A stretch of DNA of 36,565 nt from Bacteroidaceae bacterium (GCA_024699495.1 JAILPK010000036.1:1-36565), one strand, 5' to 3'; counted from the stretch's first letter, positions 26,813 to 35,380 are shown. The notes: a model not told the origin generated them from the sequence alone. A program made the numbers and translations.

Positions 26813-28038
26813 ATTGTCATTTGAGTTTTTATTCGTTGCAGTGCTTCTGTAGTAGATTCGCGCCGGCCGAAAGCTGTGAGGCGCACAAACCCCTCGCCCG
26901 AAGGGCCAAAGCCCACCCCCGGCGTACAAACCACATTTGCCTGATTAAGCATTATATCGAAGAATTGCCAGGAACTGACTCCTTCAGGCAGCTGTAACCA
27001 CAAATAGGGGGCATCTGTGCCACCGAAAACTCTCATTCCCATATCGGTCAAGGCTTCGCGCATAAGGCTGGCATTCTCCTTGTAGTAATCTATCGTGGCG
27101 CGCACCTGGCTCTTGCCTTCCGGAGTATAAATAGCCTGAGCTGCACGCTGGCTGAGATAGCTGGTGCCATTGAATTTCGTTGTCTGGCGGCGGTTCCACA
27201 GCGGGTTGAGCTGTACTCGCCGACCGGCGGAATCTCTCACCGTAAGCTGGCGCGGCACCACTGTGTATCCGCAGCGCACCCCGGTAAAGCCGGCCGTCTT
27301 GGAAAAGCTCCGGAATTCCACGGCACATCTCTGAGCCCCTTCTATCTCGAAGATGCTGTGAGGCACGTCGGGAGTTCGGATATAAGCTTCGTAGGCTGCA
27401 TCATAAAGTATGAGCACGTCATGGCTCAAAGCGTAATCCACCCAGAGCTGCAGCTGCCCGCGGGTGAGTGTGGTGCCCGTAGGGTTGTTGGGGTAGCAAA
27501 GATATACCACATCGACATGTCCTTGCGGTAATTCTGGCACGAAACCGTTGGTAGCCGTACAAGGGAGATAAGTGATGTCTGTCCAGCGACCGAGCGCATC
27601 AGGCTCTCCGCCTCTGCCGCTCATCACGTTGGAATCGACATAAACGGGATACACCGGGTCGGTGACGGCAACGCGAATGTCTGAGGCAAACAATTCCTGA
27701 AAATTTCCGGTGTCGCTTTTGGCACCGTCGTTTATAAATATCTCGTCGGCATCAATATCTATACCACGCGCACGGAAATCATTCTCCACGATTGCTTCGC
27801 GAAGAAATTCATAGCCACGCTCAGGACCATAACCCCGAAATGTGGATTGCTGAGCCATCTCATCTACGGCCTTGTGCAAAGCTTCAGTCACCGCGCTGCA
27901 CAACGGTTGGGTGACATCACCAATACCAAGGCTAATCACCTGTGCATCTGGATTATCAGCTTTGAAAGCCTTCACACGCCGGGAAATCTCAGCAAACAGA
28001 TAGCTTCCGGACAGTTTTAGAAAATTCTCGTTGAGCAT
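26809..28038 (-). CDS. dapL: LL-diaminopimelate aminotransferase
   Basis: A 409-residue class I/II PLP aminotransferase. DapL converts tetrahydrodipicolinate and glutamate directly to LL-diaminopimelate, bypassing the succinyl or acetyl steps of lysine synthesis. The PLP lysine is Lys247 in SFSKTAGFTG. CYPNNPTGT (181-189) is the family signature, LYDAAYEAYI (211-220) holds the PLP-ring Asp, and VRCGY and the C-terminal VRLTAFGRR carry substrate-binding Arg. It is followed by gltB with an ATGA overlap and preceded by dapF, so the product passes straight to the epimerase, and glutamate supply is coupled to use. The dapF-dapL gap holds repeat copy B. Confidence 0.96.
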   Translation of the reverse strand: MLNENFLKLSGSYLFAEISRRVKAFKADNPDAQVISLGIGDVTQPLCSAVTEALHKAVDEMAQQSTFRGYGPERGYEFLREAIVENDFRARGIDIDADEIFINDGAKSDTGNFQELFASDIRVAVTDPVYPVYVDSNVMSGRGGEPDALGRWTDITYLPCTATNGFVPELPQGHVDVVYLCYPNNPTGTTLTRGQLQLWVDYALSHDVLILYDAAYEAYIRTPDVPHSIFEIEGAQRCAVEFRSFSKTAGFTGVRCGYTVVPRQLTVRDSAGRRVQLNPLWNRRQTTKFNGTSYLSQRAAQAIYTPEGKSQVRATIDYYKENASLMREALTDMGMRVFGGTDAPYLWLQLPEGVSSWQFFDIMLNQANVVCTPGVGFGPSGEGFVRLTAFGRRESTTEALQRIKTQMTI

Positions 28039-28147
28039 ATATTTTTAAAATGAAGAATTAAGAATGAATAATTTTTAGAGCAGCGAGCGCAGAGCCAAGC
28101 TTGCTTTCTGATGCCCGAGTCGCGACAAAAATCGAGGCGAAGACTCA

Positions 28148-28341
28148 ATGAAGAATCGGCTGAGCCAGCTCAGCCGGAGAAGCCCCCCGCGGCCGGCTTC
28201 TATGCGGCCGACCGGAGAAAAGGCGGCCGTGCCCGTCCTTTTTGAGGACGGTCCTTTGAGGGGCCGGTCCGGCAAAACTCCACTTGTCACCCACAGAGCT
28301 ATCAACTTGTCAACTTGTCCACTCATCACCTCGTCAACTTA
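28148..28341 (+). repeat. Dispersed intergenic repeat, copy B (dapF-dapL gap)
   Basis: It starts with ATGAAGAATC at 28148. The shared core runs 28210-28284 (GACCGGAGAAAAGG, the CCGTCCT-TTTTG-AGGACGG stem-loop, GGCAAAACTCCACT). It ends in an 8-bp tandem array that enters the last codons of dapF. The orientation is opposite to the flanking genes, unlike copies A and C. A related AATGAAGAATTAAGAATGAA stretch lies at 28050-28069. Confidence 0.85.
28302..28341. repeat. 8-bp tandem repeat at the dapF 3' end
   Basis: Five consecutive 8-bp units (28302, 28310, 28318, 28326, 28334): two exact TCAACTTG, then three variants. Read on the dapF strand they are TAAGTTGA-like, and four of five contain TGA, so an 8-nt step puts TGA in all three frames. 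The dapF stop codon and its final codons lie inside the array. Confidence 0.75.
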
Positions 28342-29159
28342 TTATCGATTGTGATGTCACCCTCGAAAACGAAATCGGCCCCTCCGGTCATCATCACATG
28401 ACCGGAGGGCGATTGCCAGCTGACGTCAAGTTCGCCACCATCCATAATGATGCGCGCCCCATTGCTAACCCGACCGCGAACTATAGCTGCTACCGCCGTA
28501 GCACAGGCTCCGGTGCCGCAAGCCAAGGTTATTCCACTGCCACGCTCCCACACACGCACCCTGATGCCGTCAGGACGCATTTCGGCAAATTCTATATTGG
28601 CGCGCTGGGGAAACGCGGAGTGGATTTCCAATCGTGAGCCTTCGGCTGCAACGTCGATGGCTTCTATATTCTTCACAAAAATTACATAATGCGGATTACC
28701 CATACACACAAATGTTCCGTCGGGCAGAGAACCGGCCGCTGGAACAAACTGGTCTGGATTCTGCAGCAGGGGCTTTCCCATATCAACCATGACGCTCTCC
28801 ACAAGTCCAGCCGTAGAGATTTGCAAGTTCAGCAGCTTAATTCCCGACAGGGTGAGCAACCTGATGGCGGTCTGCTTAGTGAACCCCTTCTCATAAAGGT
28901 ACTTGCCTATACAACGGCTTGCATTTCCACACATCATCGCTTCCGAACCGTCGGCGTTAAATATGCGCATGGTGAAATCAGCTTCGGGAATAGGACTTTT
29001 CCCTATCAGCACAATACCGTCGGAGCCAATGCCCTTGTGGCGATCGCTCCAGGCGATGGCTGCCGCCTGCGGATCTGCTATTGGATACTGGGTAGCATCT
29101 ACGTATATGTAATCATTGCCAGCACCATGCATTTTAGTAAAATGTATATTACGTGTCAT
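28326..29159 (-). CDS. dapF: Diaminopimelate epimerase
   Basis: A 277-residue cofactor-independent epimerase that converts LL-diaminopimelate to the meso form for peptidoglycan and lysine. Both catalytic cysteines are present: Cys77 in AMMCGNASRC and Cys214 in LACGTGAC. The substrate-binding HGAGNDY is at 11-17, and the length is normal for the family (about 270-280). The ATG at 29159 lies about 50 bases after a TATCTTTG box; a further in-frame region upstream overlaps that box and is rejected. The last four codons (Lys-Leu-Thr-Arg) and the stop come from an 8-bp tandem repeat. First gene of the minus arm. Confidence 0.95.
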   Translation of the reverse strand: MTRNIHFTKMHGAGNDYIYVDATQYPIADPQAAAIAWSDRHKGIGSDGIVLIGKSPIPEADFTMRIFNADGSEAMMCGNASRCIGKYLYEKGFTKQTAIRLLTLSGIKLLNLQISTAGLVESVMVDMGKPLLQNPDQFVPAAGSLPDGTFVCMGNPHYVIFVKNIEAIDVAAEGSRLEIHSAFPQRANIEFAEMRPDGIRVRVWERGSGITLACGTGACATAVAAIVRGRVSNGARIIMDGGELDVSWQSPSGHVMMTGGADFVFEGDITIDNKLTR

Positions 29160-29209
29160 TTTGAATAGATAAATCGCATTTTTACTTTCGTTTTGTATTA
29201 AAACTGCCG

Positions 29210-29217
29210 CAAAGATA
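29210..29217 (-). promoter_or_regulatory. -7 box of the dapF-gltB-glnN arm (TATCTTTG)
   Basis: On the minus strand TATCTTTG is a full TAnnTTTG match, 50 bases before the dapF start. It faces away from the glnK box at 29355-29362, with the dyad at 29280-29293 between. Confidence 0.6.
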
Positions 29218-29279
29218 CATCGTAATGGCAATAATTCAGCAACAATCAGTCCAAAAAGAAAGAAATAAGCTTGTATTTG

Positions 29280-29293
29280 TTGACTTATGTCAA
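29280..29293. promoter_or_regulatory. TTGAC-TTAT-GTCAA dyad, candidate operator
   Basis: A perfect 5-bp inverted repeat with a 4-nt spacer lies midway between the divergent -7 boxes (62 bp from each). The half-site and spacing resemble targets of Crp/Fnr-type dimers (TTGAn-N4-nTCAA). It could co-regulate both nitrogen arms. No other copy was noticed in the window. Confidence 0.4.
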
Positions 29294-29354
29294 GTATTAC
29301 AGGTAAATTGCATCTTTTTGAATGGTATTTCTATTATATTTTATCTTTTTGCAA

Positions 29355-29362
29355 TACTTTTG
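29355..29362 (+). promoter_or_regulatory. -7 box of the glnK-amtB arm (TACTTTTG)
   Basis: TACTTTTG fits TAnnTTTG and lies 67 bases before the glnK start. No TTTG at the proper -33 spacing is seen (only TTTC at 29328-29331), which fits a promoter that depends on an activator. Confidence 0.5.
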
Positions 29363-29429
29363 CCGCTGAAACATTGCAATGTGACACAACAAAATCAGGA
29401 CGTTCACCTATTTTTTTATTATTTAATGC

Positions 29430-29777
29430 ATGAAAAAGATTGAAGCAATCATTCGAAAGACGAAATTTGAAGAGGTAAAAGAAGCTTTGCTCAGCTCGGA
29501 CATCAATTGGTTTGAATACCACGACGTGCACGGAATCGGACAGAGCCGGCAGGCCAGAATATACCGCGGCGTTCAGTATTCTACCGATGTGATTGAGCGC
29601 GTAGCCATCAGCATTGTATGCCGCAACCAGTTTGTGGCGCCTACCATCCAGGTGATTATCAACACTGCTCAGACTGGTGAAATAGGCGACGGACGCATCT
29701 TCGTAAGTGACATCATCGACACATGGTCTATCAGAACTGGAGAAAACGGTGACAGCGTACTTCGCGACAAGAAATAA
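29430..29777 (+). CDS. glnK: PII nitrogen regulatory protein (GlnK/GlnB type)
   Basis: A 115-residue trimeric PII signal protein that senses 2-oxoglutarate and ATP/ADP and normally gates AmtB. The fold markers are MKKIEAIIR at the start, the T-loop IYRGVQYSTD, the TAQTGEIGDGRIFV block (79-92) that binds nucleotide, and IRTGE near 101-105. Tyr50 aligns with the uridylylated Tyr51 of E. coli PII, but the T-loop is one residue shorter (GQSRQA where E. coli has GRQKGHT), and no glnD is in the window. It precedes amtB by 54 bases, the classic glnK-amtB pairing, which supports a role in blocking ammonium uptake under nitrogen excess. Confidence 0.94.
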   Translation: MKKIEAIIRKTKFEEVKEALLSSDINWFEYHDVHGIGQSRQARIYRGVQYSTDVIERVAISIVCRNQFVAPTIQVIINTAQTGEIGDGRIFVSDIIDTWSIRTGENGDSVLRDKK

Positions 29778-29813
29778 CACAGGAGTTAAACACAACAACA
29801 ACACAACACACAC

Positions 29814-29827
29814 ATATATATATATAT
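29814..29827. repeat. (AT)7 microsatellite before amtB
   Basis: Seven AT units follow an ACACACAC-like run and end five bases before the amtB ATG (29832). The glnK-amtB spacer is thus almost wholly simple sequence. Length change by strand slippage would alter the translation-initiation region but not the reading frame. Confidence 0.8.
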
Positions 29828-29831
29828 TATT

Positions 29832-31085
29832 ATGAATGACATTGCAATTTCTTTAGATACCGTTTGGATGCTGCTTGCAGCAATGCTTGTTTTCTGGATG
29901 CAACCCGGTTTTGCACTCTGCGAAGCTGGTTTTACCCGCGGGAAAAATGCCGCAAACATACTTTTCAAGAATTTTGTTGACTTCATGTTCGGCTCCCTGC
30001 TTTTCTGGTTCGTGGGCTTCGGTTTCATGTTCGGATCGGAAGGTGCCGGCTTCATCGGCGCACCAAACTGGGGCGACCTCAGTTTCTACAGCGGCGATCT
30101 GCCCGTGGAGGGCTTTCTGATGTTTGAGACCGTATTCTGCGCCACGTCGGCAACTATTGTCAGCGGAGCGATGGCCGAGCGCACCAAGTTCTCTATGTAC
30201 ATTATCTACAGCCTGTTTATCTCGCTGCTTATCTACCCCGTAGAAGGCCACTGGACATGGGGCGGCGGCTGGCTCTGCAACAGCGATGCAGAAAGTTTTA
30301 TGATGCAGACTTTCGGTGATGTATTCCACGACTTTGCCGGTTCGGCCATCGTGCATTCCGTAGGTGGCGTGCTGGCTATAATAGGCGCTTTGGCCTTAGG
30401 AGCCCGTCGCGGTAAATATGCCACTGACGGCAGCAGCCGCGCCATTCCCGGCCACTCACTCCTGCTGGCAGCCCTTGGCGTATTCATCCTCTGGTTAGGT
30501 TGGTTCGGTTTCAACCCGGGTTCTCAGCTGGCCGCTTCAGGCGAGGTGAACCGCACAGCCATCAGCCATGTTCTGCTGACCACCAACCTGGCTGCTTCAG
30601 CCGGTGGCGTTGCCACAATGTTCATCACTTGGATAAAATACGGGAAGCCCTCATTCTCACTGATGCTCAACGGCGTGCTGGCCGGTCTGGTCGGAATCAC
30701 AGCCGGATGCGACCTTGTGTCTCCCGTGGGAGCTGTCGTCATCGGTCTAATCTGCGGCATTGTGCTGGTATATTCCATTGAATTCATAGACCACGTGCTT
30801 CACATAGATGATCCCGTAGGTGCTTCGAGTGTTCATGGTGTTTGCGGCATCATAGGTACCCTGCTCACAGGTTTGCTTTCTGTATCCAACGGAGCTTTCT
30901 ATGGACATGGTTGGGGTTTCTTCGGCGCTCAATGCCTTGGCATACTTGCCATTGACCTCTGGGCAGCCGCCTGCGGTTTCGTGTTATTCTATGGCATCAA
31001 ATACCTGAAAGGTCTCCGCGTAGATGCACGCATTGAAGATGAAGGTCTGGATGTTTATGAACACGGAGAAAGCTGCTACAATTAG
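29832..31085 (+). CDS. amtB: Ammonium transporter
   Basis: A 417-residue inner-membrane Amt protein with about 11 helices that brings in ammonium. The twin pore histidines are His175 (DFAGSAIVHSVGG) and His335 (ASSVHGVCG), and Asp167 is the conserved binding-site Asp. The long first helix is preceded by only a few residues, so there is no cleaved signal peptide, as in many non-enteric Amt proteins. The cytoplasmic tail RVDARIEDEGLDVYEHGESCYN-like end, including GLD and HGE, is the usual partner surface for PII, encoded just upstream. The next gene (a porin-like protein) follows after 54 bases. Confidence 0.96.
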   Translation: MNDIAISLDTVWMLLAAMLVFWMQPGFALCEAGFTRGKNAANILFKNFVDFMFGSLLFWFVGFGFMFGSEGAGFIGAPNWGDLSFYSGDLPVEGFLMFETVFCATSATIVSGAMAERTKFSMYIIYSLFISLLIYPVEGHWTWGGGWLCNSDAESFMMQTFGDVFHDFAGSAIVHSVGGVLAIIGALALGARRGKYATDGSSRAIPGHSLLLAALGVFILWLGWFGFNPGSQLAASGEVNRTAISHVLLTTNLAASAGGVATMFITWIKYGKPSFSLMLNGVLAGLVGITAGCDLVSPVGAVVIGLICGIVLVYSIEFIDHVLHIDDPVGASSVHGVCGIIGTLLTGLLSVSNGAFYGHGWGFFGAQCLGILAIDLWAAACGFVLFYGIKYLKGLRVDARIEDEGLDVYEHGESCYN

Positions 31086-31139
31086 GGTATCTGCATAGCA
31101 GCTAACTATAAATAACATTTTCAAATTCAGAATAAAACA

Positions 31140-31862
31140 ATGAAAAGCAAAATATATACAAAAGCAGCCAAGGCAAAGAGATTATTAACGGTAGTTATGG
31201 CTGCAAGTGCCATCTTCACAGCAAAGGCACAAGATAAAGTAGAAGCAAACATCGGAGCCGGGTTTGTAAACCAATACATTTGGCGCGGATTGGATGTGGG
31301 AGATGCCAGCCTGCAACCCACTGTTGGGGTTGCATACAAAGGCATAAGCCTTTCTGCATGGGGCAGCGTGGGACTTACAGATGCCACAGATACCAAAGAA
31401 TTGGACCTGACCTTAGCTTACTCGATCGCCGGGTTTAATTTCGGCATCACAGACTACTGGTTTTCCCAGGGCAGTTACTTCAAATACAAAAACAAAAATA
31501 CCACTCACGTTTGGGAAGCCAATGTGGGTTACGATTTCGGATTCTTAAGTCTTCAATGGTTTACGAACTTTGCCGGTGACGACGGAGTGAACGGAAGCGG
31601 TGACAGGGCGTTTTCAAGCTACTTCGAACTGGCTGCTCCCTTCCGGCTGGGCGGTCTCGAATGGAAGGCCACTCTCGGCGTAGTGCCTTTTACCACCTCA
31701 TTCTATTCGGCTGACGGTTTTGCGGTAACTAACGTTGGCCTTTGCGCTACGAAAGAGTTCGTAATCAAGGACAAATATCACCTACCAGTTTTTGTCGGAC
31801 TGACTGCAAACCCGAATTCGGAGAAAATGTACCTGATCTTCGGAACATCGTTCTCGATGTAA
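31140..31862 (+). CDS. TorF/Gcw_chp-like outer membrane porin
   Basis: A 240-residue exported protein. The signal peptide (1-30) has a basic start, a hydrophobic LLTVVMAASAIF core and an AKAQ cleavage site. The mature part alternates hydrophobic and polar residues with many Gly, Tyr, Phe and Trp, and ends in FGTSFSM, as expected for a small outer-membrane beta barrel. The YIWRGLDVGDASLQPTVG stretch matches the YxxRGxSxSxxxPAxQ-like motif of the TorF/Gcw_chp porin family as I recall it. Its position between amtB and pyrG suggests passage of a nitrogen compound through the outer membrane; this is inference and the substrate is unknown. Confidence 0.75.
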   Translation: MKSKIYTKAAKAKRLLTVVMAASAIFTAKAQDKVEANIGAGFVNQYIWRGLDVGDASLQPTVGVAYKGISLSAWGSVGLTDATDTKELDLTLAYSIAGFNFGITDYWFSQGSYFKYKNKNTTHVWEANVGYDFGFLSLQWFTNFAGDDGVNGSGDRAFSSYFELAAPFRLGGLEWKATLGVVPFTTSFYSADGFAVTNVGLCATKEFVIKDKYHLPVFVGLTANPNSEKMYLIFGTSFSM

Positions 31863-31891
31863 GCAACTCTGCTCTAACCAACCATTCATTC

Positions 31892-33526
31892 ATGCTGACA
31901 AAGTATATCTTCATTACAGGAGGCGTTGCCTCGTCGCTCGGAAAAGGAATTATAAGCGCCTCGATGGGCAAACTGCTGCAAGCGCGCGGCTACCGAATCA
32001 CCATCCAAAAGTTCGACCCATATATAAACATTGACCCAGGTACGCTCAACCCTTATGAGCATGGCGAATGCTATGTGACAGCCGACGGGATGGAGACGGA
32101 TTTAGATTTGGGACATTACGAGCGCTTCACAGGAATCGAAACCACACGCCAGAACAGCGTCACGACCGGACGTATTTATCTAAGTGTAATCGAACGCGAA
32201 CGCCGGGGTGATTATTTGGGCAAAACTATTCAGGTCGTGCCACACATCACCGATGAAATCAAGCGCAGGATAATCCGTGAAGAAGGTACTTTCGACTTCG
32301 TTATAACTGAGATCGGGGGAACCATAGGTGATATCGAGAGCCAGCCGTTTCTCGAGGCTATCCGGCAACTGCGCTGGGAACTGGGAGCGGATCGGGCGCT
32401 CAACATACACCTCACATACGTTCCCTATCTGGCAGCAGCAGGCGAACTCAAAACAAAGCCTACGCAGACCAGTGTGAAGCAGCTACAGGGTCTGGGCATA
32501 CAGCCCGAAGTGCTGGTGCTGAGAAGCGAGCATGAACTGAGCAACGAACTGCGGGCCAAGGTAGCGCATTTCTGCAATGTAGATGCAGAAGCTGTAATTC
32601 AGAGCCAAGACCTCGAGAGCATCTACGAGGTTCCAGTGAATATGCAGCGACAGGGGCTCGACGCTATATGTCTCAAAAAGATGGGTGTTCCTGTTGGAGA
32701 GACTCCGCAGTTAGGGCCCTGGCGCACCTTCCTCGAACGCCGCAAGCAGGCCTCCAAGACAGTTGAGATTGGATTGGTGGGCAAATATGATCTCCAGGAT
32801 GCTTACAAAAGCATCTTGGAGAGTCTTGCACATGCAGGAATATATAATGATTACAAGGTGAAGACTACATTCATCAACAGTGAGAACCTGACTCGGGAAA
32901 ATATTGCAGAACGGCTCCTTCCGATGGCTGGCATCGTCATCTGTCCCGGTTTCGGAGGCCGCGGCACCGAGGGGAAAATCTTAGCTGCCGAATACGCACG
33001 CACTCACGACATACCCGCTTTCGGCATCTGTTTGGGAATGCAGATGATGGTAATTGAATTCGCACGCAACGTGCTGGGAATGGCCGATGCCAACAGCAGC
33101 GAGATGGACCCCGCAACAACTCATCCCGTAATCGACATAATGGAAGAGCAGAAGAATGTCACAGACAAGGGTGGAACAATGCGTTTAGGAGCCTACGAAT
33201 GTCAGCTCACGCCAGGAAGCCTGGCCAGTAACGCCTATGGCGAAAAACAGCTTATCAGAGAACGCCATCGTCACCGTTATGAATATAACAATGCATTCCG
33301 CAAGGTTCTGGAGGCCGGAGGTATGAAATGTGCAGGAATCAACCCTGCAGCCAATCTGGTAGAGATTGTCGAAGTGCCGGCCCTACGCTGGTATCTCGGC
33401 ACCCAATTCCACCCGGAATACACCTCAACCGTTCTGCACCCCCACCCTCTCTTCATGTCGTTCGTCAGAGCGTGCATTCAAAATAAAGTTTACAAGAACG
33501 GCAGTCCACAAGCCCCAGACTGCTGA
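31892..33526 (+). CDS. pyrG: CTP synthase
   Basis: A 544-residue enzyme that aminates UTP to CTP with glutamine and ATP. The N-terminal synthase domain has the P-loop-like GGVASSLGKG (10-19) and the QKFDPYINIDPGT block (39-51). The C-terminal class I glutaminase domain has nucleophile Cys380 (FGICLGMQ) and partners His507 and Glu509 (FHPEY). The ATG at 31892 is 29 bases after the porin stop, and an in-frame extension into the porin gene is rejected. It belongs to the glnK-amtB arm, so a glutamine consumer is placed under the same upstream control. The length is normal (about 535-550). Confidence 0.97.
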   Translation: MLTKYIFITGGVASSLGKGIISASMGKLLQARGYRITIQKFDPYINIDPGTLNPYEHGECYVTADGMETDLDLGHYERFTGIETTRQNSVTTGRIYLSVIERERRGDYLGKTIQVVPHITDEIKRRIIREEGTFDFVITEIGGTIGDIESQPFLEAIRQLRWELGADRALNIHLTYVPYLAAAGELKTKPTQTSVKQLQGLGIQPEVLVLRSEHELSNELRAKVAHFCNVDAEAVIQSQDLESIYEVPVNMQRQGLDAICLKKMGVPVGETPQLGPWRTFLERRKQASKTVEIGLVGKYDLQDAYKSILESLAHAGIYNDYKVKTTFINSENLTRENIAERLLPMAGIVICPGFGGRGTEGKILAAEYARTHDIPAFGICLGMQMMVIEFARNVLGMADANSSEMDPATTHPVIDIMEEQKNVTDKGGTMRLGAYECQLTPGSLASNAYGEKQLIRERHRHRYEYNNAFRKVLEAGGMKCAGINPAANLVEIVEVPALRWYLGTQFHPEYTSTVLHPHPLFMSFVRACIQNKVYKNGSPQAPDC

Positions 33527-33621
33527 CCGCTAACCACACCTAAGAAAACAGGAACTCACCCCCCGCTGTTTATACATTAACCCTTCAAACAGAACTTTAA
33601 CTGACAATCGTCCCCCAAAAA

Positions 33622-35367
33622 ATGGAAATCATTAAGCATGAATGTGGAGTAGCTCTGATACGCTTGCTGCGCCCCTTGTCTTACTACGAGCAGAAATACG
33701 GCTCCAGACGCTATGGGCTGAACAAACTCTACCTGATGATGGAGAAGCAGCACAATCGCGGCCAGGAAGGCGCCGGAGTGGCTTGCGTGAATCTCAATGC
33801 ACCTGACGGGCAGGAATATATGTTCCGTGAGAAAGCCGAGGGGAAGGATGCCATCACCGAGGTTTTCCGCCGTATGGATGAATCGTTCACCGGCCAACTC
33901 TATATGGGGCATCTCAGATACTCCACAACTGGCAAAAGCGGACTCACCTTCGTTCACCCCTTTCTTCGTCGCAACAACTGGCGCGCCAAAAACTTGTGTT
34001 TATGTGGCAACTTCAACATGACCAATATCGGCGAGGTTTTCGATTTCCTCACCCATCAGGGGCAGTCGCCACGAATCTTTGGTGACGCATATATCACACT
34101 CGAACTGATGGGACATCGCCTGGACCGCGAGGTTGAACGTCTCTTTGTGCATGCTAAGGAACAAGGACTGGAAGGGCGCGGCATCACCGAATATATAGAC
34201 AGTAATATAGATATGACTAATGTGCTCCAATCCACCATGAAGCACTTCGACGGAGGATATGTGATGTGCGGACTAACGGGTTCCGGCGAGATGTTCTCGA
34301 TGCGCGACCCATGGGGTATCCGCCCTGCCTTTTGGTATCAGGACGATGAAGTGGTGGTAGTTGCCTCCGAACGTCCGGTAATCCAGACCTGTTTCAATCT
34401 CCCTGCCGAGGAGATCCATGAGTTGGAACCAGGCCAGGCACTTATAGTCCGCCGCAATGGCAAGAGTGTCCTGCAGCAGATAATACCTGCGATAGCTAAT
34501 CAAGCATGCTCCTTCGAACGTATATATTTCAGCAGAGGCTCCGACCGCGACATCTATACCGAACGAAAACATTTGGGCAAACAGCTCACCCCTGCCATTC
34601 TTGAAGCTATTGACAGCGACGTAACCAATACCGTATTCTCATATATTCCCAACACCGCTGAAGTCGCTTTCTGCGGAATGACCGACGGCGTTCGCAGCCT
34701 CGGCTACAACGTGCGGATTGAGAAGGTGGTGTGGAAAGACATAAAACTGCGCACCTTCATCACCGAAGGCACTCAGCGCAACGACCTCGCCGCTCATGTG
34801 TATGACGTGACCTATGGGGCGCTTCGTCCAAATCTGGACAACCTCGTTGTAATCGATGACTCAATCGTGCGTGGAACCACTCTCCGCGAAAGCATATTTA
34901 AGATTCTCGACAGCCTACATCCCCGCAAAATTATCATGGTATCCAGTTCTCCACAAATCCGATACCCTGACTATTATGGCATCGACATGTCCCATCTTGA
35001 AGAATTGTGCGCCTTCAGGGCAGCCATCTCACTCATCAGAAAACGCGGCATGGAGCAGCTCATAACAGACACTTATCAGGCATGTATCTCCTCTCCCACT
35101 GCCACCAACCAAGTGAGAGCCATCTACGAGCCGTTCAGCATTGAAGAGTTGAACGCGGAGATAGTGGAACTCCTGCGCCCCGCAGGTATGAAAACCCCGA
35201 TTCAGCTGGTCTTCCAAAGCATTGAAGGACTGCATCAGGCTTGTCCGAATCACCCAGGCGATTGGTACTTTACCGGCCATTACCCCACTCCCGGCGGCAC
35301 CCGGATGGTCAATCAGGCCTTCATTCAGTTCGTAGAATCACAGCCAACTTGGGAAAATGAAGAATGA
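33622..35367 (+). CDS. PurF-like class II glutamine amidotransferase with PRPP-binding domain
   Basis: A 581-residue protein with two domains. The class II glutaminase starts at Cys8 after a short propeptide (MEIIKHE), with HLRYST (97-102) and CGNFN (128-132) as in amidophosphoribosyltransferases. The phosphoribosyltransferase domain has the PRPP loop VVIDDSIVRGTT (409-420) and a YGIDM segment. It is about 80-110 residues longer than PurF, and the flexible catalytic loop after RTFI (378-380) does not resemble the PGQ-Arg-Arg-Lys loop of E. coli PurF. It may be true PurF of a divergent type or a paralogue with another acceptor. The last codons and stop lie in AATGAAGAATGA at the edge of repeat copy C. 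Confidence 0.8.
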   Translation: MEIIKHECGVALIRLLRPLSYYEQKYGSRRYGLNKLYLMMEKQHNRGQEGAGVACVNLNAPDGQEYMFREKAEGKDAITEVFRRMDESFTGQLYMGHLRYSTTGKSGLTFVHPFLRRNNWRAKNLCLCGNFNMTNIGEVFDFLTHQGQSPRIFGDAYITLELMGHRLDREVERLFVHAKEQGLEGRGITEYIDSNIDMTNVLQSTMKHFDGGYVMCGLTGSGEMFSMRDPWGIRPAFWYQDDEVVVVASERPVIQTCFNLPAEEIHELEPGQALIVRRNGKSVLQQIIPAIANQACSFERIYFSRGSDRDIYTERKHLGKQLTPAILEAIDSDVTNTVFSYIPNTAEVAFCGMTDGVRSLGYNVRIEKVVWKDIKLRTFITEGTQRNDLAAHVYDVTYGALRPNLDNLVVIDDSIVRGTTLRESIFKILDSLHPRKIIMVSSSPQIRYPDYYGIDMSHLEELCAFRAAISLIRKRGMEQLITDTYQACISSPTATNQVRAIYEPFSIEELNAEIVELLRPAGMKTPIQLVFQSIEGLHQACPNHPGDWYFTGHYPTPGGTRMVNQAFIQFVESQPTWENEE

Positions 35368-35380
35368 AAAACTTTTGAAA

